64,000 nt of DNA from Sphingopyxis witflariensis (GTDB lineage Bacteria > Pseudomonadota > Alphaproteobacteria > Sphingomonadales > Sphingomonadaceae): the NCBI RefSeq assembly GCF_002205635.1, contig NZ_NISJ01000008.1:87001-151000 (forward strand), written 5' to 3'. The translations under genes were made by a program, and so were the position numbers. The notes beneath the pieces were generated by a model. It did not search any database. It was not told the DNA's origin and worked only from the letters and a program-made list of their open reading frames with translations. This document shows positions 26,635 through 35,597 of this stretch, in pieces (positions within the stretch are counted from its first letter, which is position 1; the number at the start of each line of letters is the position of its first letter).

Positions 26635-28131
26635 TCAATCCTCCAACACCCACGTATCCTTCGTCCCGCCACCCTGGCTCGAATTCACCACCAGCGACCC
26701 GCTGGTCATCGCAACGCGGGTCAATCCCCCCGGCGTAATCGTCACCCCCTGCGGCGACATCAGGACAAAGGGTCGCAAGTCGACATGGCGCGGCGCCAGC
26801 CCCTTTTTGGTGAAGATCGGCACGGTCGACAGCGACAGCGTCGGCTGCGCGATATAATTTCCGGGGTTAGCCTCCAGCTTGGCGCGGAACGCCGCAAGCT
26901 CCTTTCTGCTCGCCGCGGGACCGACGAGCATCCCGTAGCCGCCCGACCCGTGGACCTCCTTGACCACCAGTTCGGGCAGGCGATCGAGCACTTCGCGCAG
27001 ATGATCGGGCTCCGAACAGCGCCACGTCGGCACATTGGGCAACAGCGCCTTTTCGCCGGTGTAGAATTCGATGATGTCGGGCATGTAACTGTACAGCGCC
27101 TTGTCGTCGGCGATGCCGGTGCCCGGCGCATTGGCGATGGTGATGCCGCCGGCGCGATACACGTCCCAGATACCTGGAACGCCGAGCATCGAATCGGGAC
27201 GAAAATTCAGTGGGTCGAGATAATCATCGTCGACGCGCCGATAGAGGACGTCGATCGCCTTATACCCCTGCGTCGTCCGCATCGCGACGCGCCCGTCGAC
27301 GACGCGCAAATCATGCCCTTCGACCAGTTCGGCGCCCATATGGTCGGCGAGGAAGCTATGCTCATAATAGGCGCTGTTGTGGATGCCCGGGGTCAGCACC
27401 GCGACCGTCGGGGTGCCCTGACATGCGGGCGGCGCGCAGGCGGCCAGCGATTTCAGCAGGTTGATTGGGTAGTCGCTAACCTCGCGCACCGGAATTTTCG
27501 CGAACAGCTCGGGAAACATCTGGAGCATCGTTTCACGATTTTCGAGCATGTAAGACACGCCCGACGGAGTGCGGGCATTGTCCTCCAGCACGTAAAATTC
27601 ATCGGCGCCGGTGCGCACGATGTCGGTGCCGCTGATGTGAGTATAGATGCCTCCCGGCGGGTCGAGCCCCATCATCATCGGCAGAAAAGCCTCATTCCCC
27701 GCAATCAGCGAGGTCGGCACGCGGCCAGCGCGCAGGATTTCCTGACGGTGATAAATGTCGTGGAGGAACGCGTTGAGCGCGCGCACCCGCTGTTCGATCC
27801 CGCGCGACAGGCGGCGCCATTCGCTGGCCGAAATGATGCGCGGCACGACGTCAAAGGGGATCAGCCGCTCGTCGGCGTCCGCCTGACCATAAACGTTGAA
27901 AGTAATCCCCGTGGTGCGGAAAAAGGCTTCGGCCTGCTGGGTCTTGCGCTGGATGCGCGCCGCATCCTCAGCCTCGAACCACCCGCAATAATCTCGATAG
28001 GGCGACCGGGTTCCACCCTCCTGGCTCATCATCTCATCGAAAAAAACGGAAATGCGCCAGCCCTTTCCACGCAACATGCCATCATCCGGCCGCGCGCGGC
28101 GCGACCCCTTATGTTCCAGCTGCTGCGTCAC
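26635..28131 (-). CDS. Circularly permuted type 2 ATP-grasp protein (Anbu operon)
   Basis: A 498-residue circularly permuted ATP-grasp enzyme, the first gene of the Anbu operon. It shows the family's D-N-A-R-T-P-S-G-V-S-Y segment, Y-R-R-V-D-D-D-Y-L-D-P-L, and the ATP-binding K-E-V-H-G-S-G-G-Y-G-M-L-V-G-P loop, plus the C-terminal R-V-A. Such enzymes are predicted amide or peptide ligases using glutathionylspermidine-synthetase-like chemistry; the product is unknown. The start is taken as GTG 28131; an ATG at 28077 is possible and neither has a clear Shine-Dalgarno sequence. Confidence 0.9.
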   Translation of the reverse strand: MTQQLEHKGSRRARPDDGMLRGKGWRISVFFDEMMSQEGGTRSPYRDYCGWFEAEDAARIQRKTQQAEAFFRTTGITFNVYGQADADERLIPFDVVPRIISASEWRRLSRGIEQRVRALNAFLHDIYHRQEILRAGRVPTSLIAGNEAFLPMMMGLDPPGGIYTHISGTDIVRTGADEFYVLEDNARTPSGVSYMLENRETMLQMFPELFAKIPVREVSDYPINLLKSLAACAPPACQGTPTVAVLTPGIHNSAYYEHSFLADHMGAELVEGHDLRVVDGRVAMRTTQGYKAIDVLYRRVDDDYLDPLNFRPDSMLGVPGIWDVYRAGGITIANAPGTGIADDKALYSYMPDIIEFYTGEKALLPNVPTWRCSEPDHLREVLDRLPELVVKEVHGSGGYGMLVGPAASRKELAAFRAKLEANPGNYIAQPTLSLSTVPIFTKKGLAPRHVDLRPFVLMSPQGVTITPGGLTRVAMTSGSLVVNSSQGGGTKDTWVLED

Positions 28132-28252
28132 TTGGCCGCTACGTGGCCACCAAGCTTATGGGAAGGGATGCTAATCGCGCCTGCGTGCCTTGGCAAGCGG
28201 CGTCATAGGGTCATTTGATACGACAACAGGATCGCCTGCCGCCACCTTTCGT

Positions 28253-28327
28253 TCGTCATGCCGGACTTGATCCGGCATCCATTCCAGCGGCGAGGAATGG
28301 ACCCCGGGTCAGGCCCGGGGTGACGAA
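28253..28327. repeat. Palindromic intergenic repeat, family C (copy 2)
   Basis: TCATGCCGGACTTGATCCGGC and GGACCCCGGGTCAGGCCCGG arms end GGGGTGACGAA, around CCATTCC. It lies between the start of the ATP-grasp gene and the end of secA, both on the minus strand. Confidence 0.9.
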
Positions 28328-28347
28328 GATAAAGAGGAGTCGTCGCG

Positions 28348-31083
28348 TCAAATCACCCCGTGGCAATGCTTATATTTGCGGCCCGAACCGCACGGGCACG
28401 GCGCATTGCGGCTGAGTTCGAGGTCCGCATAGGGATTTTCACCCTGCGGCATATCGGGGCGCGGGATCTGCATCGGCGGCAGCGTGTTGGCGATCACCCC
28501 GATCGATCCATCATCGATGTCGGCGCTGTTGTCGTCGCCGGTGAAGGGATCGATATGCGTGGTCAGAAAGTCCGGCAGCTCGGGAAGCGGCATCGGTTCG
28601 GGTTCGTCCATGCGCAGCTCGAGCCGGGCGATGGTCCGCGTCACATCCTCGCGAATGTTCGACAACATGCGTTCGAACAGCGCAAAGGCTTCCTGCTTAT
28701 ATTCGTTGATCGGCTGTTTCTGTGCATAGGCGCGCAGGAAGACCACCTGACGCAGCGCATCGAGGGTCGAAAGATGCTCTTTCCAGTGATGGTCGAGCGT
28801 CTGAAGCAGCACCGATTTCTCGATACCCTTCCATGTCTCCTCGTCGACCTGCGCCGCCTTTTCGGCGGCGACGGCATCGGCCTGTTCCTGGATGCGCAGC
28901 TCGAACATTTCGGGGTCGACGGCGTCTTCCTCCATCCAGGCGTCGATCGGCAGGTCGAGGTCGAGGATATGCTGCGTCCGCTCCTTCATCTGCTCGATAT
29001 TCCACTGCTCGGGATAGCTGCCCGCCGGGCACGCGTCGGCGACGATCGCATTGACCGTTTCGGCGCGCATCGCGATCATCACCTCGTCGACGGTTTCGCT
29101 GTCGATGATCTCGCCGCGCTGTTCGTAAATGACCTTGCGCTGGTCATTCATGACATTGTCATATTCGACGACCTGCTTGCGAATGTCATAGTTGCGCGCT
29201 TCGACCTTCTTCTGCGCGGTCTCGATCGCCTTCGACAGCCACTTCGATCCGATCGCTTCGCCATCCTCCAGATTCTTGTTCATCATCTTGGAGAAGAGCG
29301 TGTCGGGACCGAAAATGCGCAGCAGATCATCGTCGAGGCAGAGGTAGAATTTGCTGAGGCCCGGGTCACCCTGACGACCCGAACGGCCGCGCAGCTGGTT
29401 GTCGATACGGCGGCTTTCGTGGCGCTCGGTCGCCAGCACGAACAGCCCGCCCGCTGCGACCACCGCTTCGCGTTCGGCGGCGACCTCGGCGTGGATACGC
29501 GCAATGCCGGCCTCGCGCTCGGGGCCTTCGGGCACATCCTTCAGTTCGTCGTCGATGCGAAACTCTTCATTGCCACCGAGTTTGATGTCGGTGCCACGGC
29601 CCGCCATGTTGGTCGCGATGGTGACCGCGCCGGTGCGCCCCGCCTGCGCGACGATATGCGCCTCGCTCTCATGGAAGCGCGCGTTGAGGACGCTGTGCGC
29701 GACGCCTTCCTTTTCGAAGAAGGTGGACAAAAGCTCGGACTTTTCGATCGACACGGTGCCGACCAGCACCGGCTGGCCGCGGTCCTGCGCCTCGCGGACC
29801 GTGCGCGCAATCGCGCCGAACTTGTCGGTGATATTCTTGTAGAATTCATCCTCGTCATCCTGCCGCGCGATCGGCCGGTTAGTCGGGATGGTGACGCAGT
29901 TCATCTTGTAGATGTCGAAGAATTCGGCCGCCTCGGTCGATGCGGTGCCGGTCATGCCCGAAAGCTTCGGATACATGCGGAAGTAATTCTGGAAGGTGAT
30001 CGATGCGAGGGTCTGGTTCTCGGGCTCGATATGCACGCCCTCCTTCGCCTCGACCGCCTGATGCAGGCCGTCAGACCAGCGGCGCCCGTCCATCATGCGG
30101 CCGGTGAATTCGTCGATGATGACGACCTTGTCGTCCTTGACGATATAGTCGGTGTCGATGCGGAACATCACGATCGCCTTCAGCGCCTGATTGACGTGAT
30201 GGACGATCTGGGTGTTTTCGATGTCGTAGAGATTATTGCCCTGAAGCAGGCCGGCGTCCTCGAGCAGGCGTTCGACATGCTCGGTACCGTCTTCGGTCAG
30301 GTTGATCGATTTGGACTTTTCGTCCTTCTCATAATCATCCTCGCCGAGCTTCAGCACCACCTCGTTGACGCGGATATACAGCTCCGACTTGTCGTCGGTG
30401 GGGCCAGAGATGATCAACGGCGTACGCGCTTCGTCGATCAGGATCGAATCGACCTCATCGACGATGCCGAAGTTGAATTCGCGGTGGACCATCTGCTGGC
30501 GGTCGAACTTCATATTGTCGCGCAGATAATCGAAACCCAGCTCGTTGTTCGTCGCATAGGTGATGTCGGCGTTATAGGCGTCGCGGCGCTGCATTTCGTT
30601 GAGGTTCGGGACGATGATCCCAGTCGACAGGCCCAGGAAGCCATAGACCGCGCTCATCCACTCGGCGTCGCGGCGGGCGAGATAATCGTTGACCGTCACG
30701 ACATGGACGCCCTTGCCCTCGATCGCGTTGAGATAGGCGGGCAGCGTCGCCATCAGCGTCTTGCCTTCGCCCGTCGCCATTTCGGAAATCTCGCCGCGAT
30801 GGAGGACGATACCGCCGATCATCTGGACGTCGAAATGGCGCATCTTCAACGTGCGCTTTGCCGCCTCGCGCACCGTCGCAAAGGCTTCCGGCAGAATATC
30901 GTCGAGCGTCTCGCCGCCTGCCAGCCGGTCGCGGAACAACTGGGTCTGTCCGCGCAGCGCGTCGTCGTCGAGCGCTTCCAGCGCGGGTTCGAAGCTATTG
31001 ATCTTCTCAACGATCTTGCGGATCGAGGCGACATAACGGTCGTTGGACGAACCGAAAAGGCTCTTGGCGAGGCCAGCAAACAT
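28348..31083 (-). CDS. secA: Preprotein translocase ATPase SecA
   Basis: A 911-residue SecA. Walker A is M-A-T-G-E-G-K-T at residues 102-109. The DEAD-like ATPase, preprotein cross-linking and helical scaffold domains are of full length. The C-terminal zinc and SecB-binding tail is C-P-C-G-S-G-x4-Y-K-x-C-H. It drives post-translational export through SecYEG. AAGGAA lies seven bases upstream of the ATG. The next gene upstream on the strand is a small exported protein 111 bp away. Confidence 0.99.
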   Translation of the reverse strand: MFAGLAKSLFGSSNDRYVASIRKIVEKINSFEPALEALDDDALRGQTQLFRDRLAGGETLDDILPEAFATVREAAKRTLKMRHFDVQMIGGIVLHRGEISEMATGEGKTLMATLPAYLNAIEGKGVHVVTVNDYLARRDAEWMSAVYGFLGLSTGIIVPNLNEMQRRDAYNADITYATNNELGFDYLRDNMKFDRQQMVHREFNFGIVDEVDSILIDEARTPLIISGPTDDKSELYIRVNEVVLKLGEDDYEKDEKSKSINLTEDGTEHVERLLEDAGLLQGNNLYDIENTQIVHHVNQALKAIVMFRIDTDYIVKDDKVVIIDEFTGRMMDGRRWSDGLHQAVEAKEGVHIEPENQTLASITFQNYFRMYPKLSGMTGTASTEAAEFFDIYKMNCVTIPTNRPIARQDDEDEFYKNITDKFGAIARTVREAQDRGQPVLVGTVSIEKSELLSTFFEKEGVAHSVLNARFHESEAHIVAQAGRTGAVTIATNMAGRGTDIKLGGNEEFRIDDELKDVPEGPEREAGIARIHAEVAAEREAVVAAGGLFVLATERHESRRIDNQLRGRSGRQGDPGLSKFYLCLDDDLLRIFGPDTLFSKMMNKNLEDGEAIGSKWLSKAIETAQKKVEARNYDIRKQVVEYDNVMNDQRKVIYEQRGEIIDSETVDEVMIAMRAETVNAIVADACPAGSYPEQWNIEQMKERTQHILDLDLPIDAWMEEDAVDPEMFELRIQEQADAVAAEKAAQVDEETWKGIEKSVLLQTLDHHWKEHLSTLDALRQVVFLRAYAQKQPINEYKQEAFALFERMLSNIREDVTRTIARLELRMDEPEPMPLPELPDFLTTHIDPFTGDDNSADIDDGSIGVIANTLPPMQIPRPDMPQGENPYADLELSRNAPCPCGSGRKYKHCHGVI

Positions 31084-31194
31084 AGAAATTTCCTTGGATA
31101 TTTATACGGTTATCGCGGCCGGACGGCCGTCAGAATATGGATCAGGGCCCCACATGTCGGGGCGGCGTCCGCACGCGGACGCGGGACGGCGCGG

Positions 31195-31464
31195 CTATTC
31201 GAGCGCGCGGTCGCTGCCGGTGAGAAATCCGGGAAGATGCGGCGCGGCGGCTTTGCGCGTCTTGCGGCCGGAGCCGCTGGACGTGCGCCGCGTCGGGGTG
31301 GTTGCGGCCGGGCGACGTTCGCTGTCGCCGATCTCCGCCTGCGCGCCCGTCTCGGCGAGCAGGACAAGCGCCCCCATCGCCGCCGGGACGGCAGGCGCGG
31401 CAACGGCCCGGTCGGCGGTCGCCAAGCCGGTCAGCAATGCCAAAAGGGTCAGCAACAACCGCAA
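31195..31464 (-). CDS. Small exported protein, unknown
   Basis: An 89-residue protein starting at a TTG preceded by GAGGGG six bases upstream. A hydrophobic segment (LRLLLTLLALLTGLATA) and an Ala-rich cleavage region near AVAA-P form a signal peptide. The mature part is small and basic (PTRRTSSGSGRKTRKAAAPHL). No family is recognised. The TTG start and weak conservation signal make it uncertain; a longer reading to 31548 has no better start. Confidence 0.45.
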   Translation of the reverse strand: MRLLLTLLALLTGLATADRAVAAPAVPAAMGALVLLAETGAQAEIGDSERRPAATTPTRRTSSGSGRKTRKAAAPHLPGFLTGSDRALE

Positions 31465-31556
31465 GAAAAGCCCCTCATTACGTCGAACGCACCAGTTATA
31501 GCGCGCTCTACGCTGAACATAGGGTGAAAGCCCCGCAACGTCTAGCATTCACGACA

Positions 31557-32249
31557 TCATTTCGGCGGCGTGTCTTCCGCACCGATATCCTCGACGATGA
31601 CATCCATCGTCATACGATAGCGTCTGGCCACCGGCTTTCCATCCCGATCATGCGGCGGCGGATAGGGCGCAGCCGCCCGGATTTCCACACAGGGATCGCC
31701 GACGTCCGATTGATCCGCCCCCTCGCCGACAAGCCCGTGAATACGTACGTCGCAGCGCGCGACGGCCCCCGTGGCATCGACAAGATAGTCGAGCGCCATA
31801 TTGCCCGATTCGGCAAAGGGAAAGGGCTCGCCCATATCCGGTCCGGTTTCGGGAAGCGACCAGCGCACGCGATTGCTGTAAGTGCCTCCCAAGGCTCTGC
31901 CCGCAGCATCCCTGCCCGGTTCGAACCGCGCGCGGATCATCACCAGTTCGCAGGTCCTGGCGTCGAGGACGGCATGACCGCTGCTGGAAATAATATCGCA
32001 TTTCTGCGGCACGCCGCTCGCATCATAGGTCAGGCGGAAACCCGTCGCCCCCTCACGCCGCTCGCGCATGGCGATCGCCGGATAGTCACCAGTGGTTACC
32101 CATGTCCCGGGATTGCTGGCGGGCCTGCCTTGAACAGCAAGGCTGGCTGTTGAGGGTGGCGCAGGAGGTGCCACAACGGAGGGCGCAGCGAGCCCGGCCA
32201 CAAACAGAAACGAAAATCCTCCAAACAGCATTGCCCGCTTCTCCCCCAT
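31557..32249 (-). CDS. TonB C-terminal-like protein with two repeats, exported
   Basis: A 230-residue protein. The N-terminus is a signal peptide (KRAMLFGGFSFLFVAGLA). Two similar units follow, each with a V-x-x-C-D-(I/V) strand and a later C-E/C-V helix start, as in TonB C-terminal domains (about residues 60-120 and 140-215). There is no long proline-rich spanning stretch, so it is not a classical TonB; it could be an envelope adaptor. The ATG at 32249 includes a basic n-region; an ATG at 32231 is preceded by a good GGGGGAG and is the main alternative. Confidence 0.65.
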   Translation of the reverse strand: MGEKRAMLFGGFSFLFVAGLAAPSVVAPPAPPSTASLAVQGRPASNPGTWVTTGDYPAIAMRERREGATGFRLTYDASGVPQKCDIISSSGHAVLDARTCELVMIRARFEPGRDAAGRALGGTYSNRVRWSLPETGPDMGEPFPFAESGNMALDYLVDATGAVARCDVRIHGLVGEGADQSDVGDPCVEIRAAAPYPPPHDRDGKPVARRYRMTMDVIVEDIGAEDTPPK

Positions 32250-32369
32250 TTCAGCCCGTATCGCTTGCGCCTGACAGTCCCACGAAAGCTTGCCAAGCCC
32301 CAATTGCCGCTTGACGCGCGACACGGCTTCGCACCATCTATTGACAAGAATGTAAAGAGGGAGAGTGCA

Positions 32370-33176
32370 ATGGCGCGGAAGGCGATTTTCATCACGGGCG
32401 GCGGATCGGGGATCGGCCGCGCGGTCGCGCGCCACTTTGCGGGTCAGGGCTGGTTCGTCGGCATCGCCGACGTCAATGTGCAGGGAATCGACGAAACCGC
32501 GGCACTGCTGCCCGACGGCGCGTCGTCGCGTCACGTCATGGATGTGCGCGACCGCGACCAGTGGAACGCCGCGCTCGACGCCTTTGCCTCGGCCAGCGGC
32601 GGGCGGCTCGATGTTCTGTTCAACAATGCCGGCATCGGATCGGGCGGCCAATATCTGGACATGGACCCCGCCGAGGCAGACCGGCTGATCGCGATCAATT
32701 TCGGCGGCGTCGTCAACGGCGTCTATTGCGCGATGCCTCTGCTGCGCGCGACGCCGGGGTCGACGATCCTCAACACCGGATCGGCATCGGGCTTTTATGG
32801 CGTCGCAGGCCTTGCCGTCTACTCAGCGACCAAATTCGCGGTGCGCGGGCTGACCGAGGCGCTGGAGATCGAATTTGCGAAAGAGGGCATCAAGGTCCGT
32901 TCGCTGATGCCGGGCTTCATCGACACACCGCTGCTCGATCAGGTCAGCGCCGACAGCAACGAACCGGCGCGCGAGCGTCTGTCGGCCGGCGGCTTCGAAA
33001 TCGCCCCGGTCGAACGCGTCGCCGAGGCGGCGTGGGAGGCGGTGCATGGTGACCGGGTCCATACGCCGGTGGGCAAGATGGCCAAACGCATGGCGCGCAT
33101 CGCGCGCTGGTTCCCCGGACTAATCATGCGCCAGGCGAAGAAGATCGATCGGCTGGGCGCGGTTTCGGGGCACTAG
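32370..33176 (+). CDS. SDR family oxidoreductase
   Basis: A 268-residue classical short-chain dehydrogenase/reductase. It has the cofactor motif GGGSGIGRA, NNAG at about residue 92, catalytic S (NTGSASGFYG) and Y-S-A-T-K (YxxxK). Residue D-V-N after beta-2 favours NAD(H). The substrate is unknown. AGAGGGAGAG lies close upstream of the ATG. It is monocistronic and followed by a family B repeat. Confidence 0.92.
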   Translation: MARKAIFITGGGSGIGRAVARHFAGQGWFVGIADVNVQGIDETAALLPDGASSRHVMDVRDRDQWNAALDAFASASGGRLDVLFNNAGIGSGGQYLDMDPAEADRLIAINFGGVVNGVYCAMPLLRATPGSTILNTGSASGFYGVAGLAVYSATKFAVRGLTEALEIEFAKEGIKVRSLMPGFIDTPLLDQVSADSNEPARERLSAGGFEIAPVERVAEAAWEAVHGDRVHTPVGKMAKRMARIARWFPGLIMRQAKKIDRLGAVSGH

Positions 33177-33200
33177 CCTCTCAGGCGCGAAATACCCCAT

Positions 33201-33284
33201 TTCCGTTCGCGTCGAGCGAAGTCGAGACGCCCATCGTCTGCGCAAGGCCTCACGGCATCTCGACTTCGCTCGATGCGAACGGGA
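33201..33284. repeat. Palindromic intergenic repeat, family B (copy 2)
   Basis: Arms CCGTTCGCGTCGAGCGAAG and CTTCGCTCGATGCGAACGG flank a variable centre. It lies between the convergent SDR gene and the first GIN-domain gene. Confidence 0.9.
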
Positions 33285-33299
33285 AAGTAAAAGTTCCGC

Positions 33300-34010
33300 T
33301 TACTTCCCAGTCCCGCACATCACCGTGCCGCTGCCAATATTGCGAACCGTGCACACCGGCTTGCCGAGCACTACCGTTTTTCCGACTCCGCGCGCCGTGA
33401 TCGCGGCGGTCTTGACCGCGCGCAGCATATGCTCGCCCGCGCCCTCGCTGTCGCTGGTCAGCGCATCGACCGCCAGAGCGGCGGCATCGACCCTGCCCGC
33501 GCCCGACAGGTTCATCTGCGCCTGCTTGACCTTGCCGCCCAGCGTCATCGCACCATTGCCGACCATCGCGACCGACAGCCGGTCGCTGCTTATCGTGCCA
33601 ACCGACACCCGCCCCGGGCCGCGCAGTCCGATCGCAACGCGCGTTCCCTTCAACCGGTCGATCTGCAACGATCCCGCGCCGGCCAGCATCGCCGAACGCA
33701 GATTGGCGGCGTTGATACGGATCGTCACCGCGCCGCGCGGCGTCCGGCGCTTTTCATCGCCGGCGAATTTGCGTTCGCTGATCACCAGCCTGCCGTCGCG
33801 CGCTTCGATGCTGATCCGATCAAGCGCGTCCTGCGGTCCGGTCGCGACGGCACTCACTGGTGCGCGTGTCGTCACTTCGACCGCGACATCGGCCATAACC
33901 TCGATCGCTTCGAAGCTGGTCAGTCCATAGCGTTTTTCCGCTGCCGTCGCGGGGCTGGAAACAAGCAGTGTCGCGGCCGCGATCGCGGCCCATCGCAGGT
34001 CATGGGTCAT
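33300..34010 (-). CDS. GIN-domain (DUF2807) exported protein
   Basis: A 236-residue exported protein (signal peptide ending ATA-AEK) with a GIN-like/DUF2807 auto-transporter-type beta-solenoid. The repeats alternate as L-x-G-A-G-x-x (ML-AGAG, LRGPGRV, MVGNGAM, LSGAGRV). The family is predicted to form a right-handed beta-helix in the envelope; its function is unknown. It directly follows a paralogue with a lipoprotein signal. The last residues carry two cysteines (VCTVRNIGSGTVMCGTGK) that match the end of the neighbour. Confidence 0.85.
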   Translation of the reverse strand: MTHDLRWAAIAAATLLVSSPATAAEKRYGLTSFEAIEVMADVAVEVTTRAPVSAVATGPQDALDRISIEARDGRLVISERKFAGDEKRRTPRGAVTIRINAANLRSAMLAGAGSLQIDRLKGTRVAIGLRGPGRVSVGTISSDRLSVAMVGNGAMTLGGKVKQAQMNLSGAGRVDAAALAVDALTSDSEGAGEHMLRAVKTAAITARGVGKTVVLGKPVCTVRNIGSGTVMCGTGK

Positions 34011-34053
34011 GACGCCGCTCTAGCCGCTTCGCCGCGGCGGCGCCATGCAATCG

Positions 34054-34812
34054 TCATTTGCAGGTCGCGGTGCCCGAACCCACCTGCTTGGTCGTGCAGG
34101 TCGCGCCGCCGCCGATCTTCGCATCGCCCGATCCCAGGATGCGGACATCGGCCGTGCCCGTCGCCTGTGCCTCGACATTACCCGACCCGGTGATGGAAAC
34201 AGCAAGATTCGTGGCGACCAGACCCTCGGCATCGACATCACCCGCGCCGGTCACGCTGACATCACCCGCCCCGATCGTTCCGCCAGCGATTTCGACATCG
34301 CCCGCCCCCGACAGGGTGATTTCGGCGCGCTTGCCGCTGAGCTTCGCGATCTTCAGGTCGCCTGACCCGGTCAGTTCGGCCTCGACCGCGTCGCCTTCAA
34401 TGCGGTCGGCGTCGATCGACCCCGATCCGGTCAGCCGCACCGCACTCAACCGTGGCATGGTGATGGCGATATCCAGATCATTCTCGTCGCGGCTGCCTAA
34501 TTGGAAGCCCTCGCGCTTGCGTCCGATCGTCAGGCGCGTCCCGTCGAGCTTGATCTCCAGCCGGTCGAGCGTCTCCTTGCGACCGCGCGCGGTAATCGAA
34601 AAGGCGTCGCCTTGGCGAATGGTGACATCGTCGGGCCCGGAAACCTCAACGCCGGTGAAGCCGGCCAGCGCATAGGATTGGCTGACGATCGGTCCGACTT
34701 GAGCGGGCGGCCCCGCTTCATTCTGCTCACCTTGCTTCTGATCGCCCGGTGCCGTGCCGCCGCAACCCGTCACAAGCGCCAGCGGCAAAATCGCCATCAT
34801 CCAGTTCCGCAT
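34054..34812 (-). CDS. GIN-domain (DUF2807) lipoprotein
   Basis: A 252-residue lipoprotein with lipobox V-T-G-C17 and a beta-solenoid of short repeats (LTGSGSI, LTGSGDL, LSGAGDV, VTGAGDV, ITGSGNV, ILGSGDA). It ends with the same C-x-T-x-x-x-x-G-S-G-T-x-x-C pattern as the next gene, so the pair arose by duplication or shares a fold. AGGAGA lies six bases upstream of the ATG. A 22-bp near-palindrome sits just before the Shine-Dalgarno sequence. Cell-surface or periplasmic role; unknown ligand. Confidence 0.88.
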   Translation of the reverse strand: MRNWMMAILPLALVTGCGGTAPGDQKQGEQNEAGPPAQVGPIVSQSYALAGFTGVEVSGPDDVTIRQGDAFSITARGRKETLDRLEIKLDGTRLTIGRKREGFQLGSRDENDLDIAITMPRLSAVRLTGSGSIDADRIEGDAVEAELTGSGDLKIAKLSGKRAEITLSGAGDVEIAGGTIGAGDVSVTGAGDVDAEGLVATNLAVSITGSGNVEAQATGTADVRILGSGDAKIGGGATCTTKQVGSGTATCK

Positions 34813-34825
34813 CGCAAATCTCCTT

Positions 34826-34847
34826 TGTGTATTGTAAACATAACACA
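34826..34847. promoter_or_regulatory. 22-bp near-palindrome before GIN lipoprotein gene
   Basis: TGTGTATTGTAAACATAACACA reads nearly the same on both strands (TGTGT..TGT..ACA..ACACA) and ends a few bases from the AGGAGA of the downstream minus-strand gene. Its AT content stands out from the surroundings. This is consistent with a repressor operator overlapping the promoter; no regulator gene is adjacent. Confidence 0.4.
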
Positions 34848-34937
34848 CGATGATCGAGGCTGTCCAGCAGCCCTGCCATCTTGTCGCCACCTTCGCAGTA
34901 CAAAGGCGCTTCTTCCCCTCGACCAGTGAGACCAACG

Positions 34938-35414
34938 ATGAGCGTAGCGTTTCGCCGCGAAAGCGACGACGAGCATAAGGAACCGGCGTTCGAGCTGCCC
35001 ATCGCGGTCGGCCCCAACCTGGTGACCCCGCGCGGCAAGCGCCTGCTCGGCGAAGAAATCGTCCGACTGAACGCGCTGGTCGCCGCGACCGCCGAAGAAG
35101 AGCCGCGCAACAAGCTCCAGCGCCAGCTGCGCTACTTCGCCACCCGCGACATCACGGCAGAGATTCAGGCCCCGCCCGCCGACGGCAGCGTCGGCATCGG
35201 CGCGCGCGTGACCTATCGCTTCAACGGCGCCGAACGCACGATCACCATCGTCGGCGGCGACGAGGCCGATCCGGCGCGTGGCCACATCGCGTTTTCGGCC
35301 CCGCTCGCCCGCGCGATGATGGGCGCCGAAGCGGGCGAGAGCGTCGCCTATCAGGACCGCGAGGATGCGATTGAAATCCTCGCCGCCCACGCCGACCCGG
35401 AGGTACAGGCATGA
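34938..35414 (+). CDS. GreA/GreB family elongation factor-like protein
   Basis: A 158-residue protein with the Gre-factor C-terminal FKBP-like domain (V-G-I-G-A-R-V-T-Y-R-F, I-V-G-G-D-E-A-D-P-A-R-G-H-I-A-F-S-A-P-L-A-R-A-M-M-G). The N-terminal helical arm is shortened (about residues 30-65), so it resembles nucleoside-diphosphate-kinase-regulator-like or Rnk-like Gre relatives rather than full GreA. It may bind RNA polymerase's secondary channel. The ATG at 34938 is taken. It overlaps the next small gene as ATGA. Confidence 0.8.
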   Translation: MSVAFRRESDDEHKEPAFELPIAVGPNLVTPRGKRLLGEEIVRLNALVAATAEEEPRNKLQRQLRYFATRDITAEIQAPPADGSVGIGARVTYRFNGAERTITIVGGDEADPARGHIAFSAPLARAMMGAEAGESVAYQDREDAIEILAAHADPEVQA

Positions 35415-35590
35415 AGGACAAGTTCGAACGCCATCGCCAGCCATGGACCGCGGCCGAGATCGACAAGCTCCACACGCTCGCCAAAAAGGGCATGGCGCTC
35501 AAAGCCATCGCCAAGGCGCTGACGCGTAGCGAGGAATCGGTGAAAGACCGCGCCAAGGCCGACAGCCTCCCGATCGCGAAGCTGCGCTAG
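35411..35590 (+). CDS. Small HTH/SANT-like protein coupled to Gre-like gene
   Basis: A 59-residue basic protein. Its sequence W-T-A-A-E-I-D-K-L-H-T-L-A-K-K-G, then A-L-K-A-I-A-K-A-L-T-R-S-E-E-S-V-K-D-R-A, has the pattern of a small Myb/SANT-like or GcrA-type helix-turn-helix that binds DNA. The start overlaps the upstream stop by four bases, so it is translated with the Gre-like protein, and a transcription-related role is likely. The BaiN-type gene follows after seven bases. Confidence 0.7.
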   Translation: MKDKFERHRQPWTAAEIDKLHTLAKKGMALKAIAKALTRSEESVKDRAKADSLPIAKLR

Positions 35591-35597
35591 GCCCCCT

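Noticed and set aside
28360..31527. A 1055-codon plus-strand open frame opposite secA
   Set aside because: It is the antisense shadow of secA. The minus strand has all SecA motifs, and the plus reading has no recognisable domain or fitting start.
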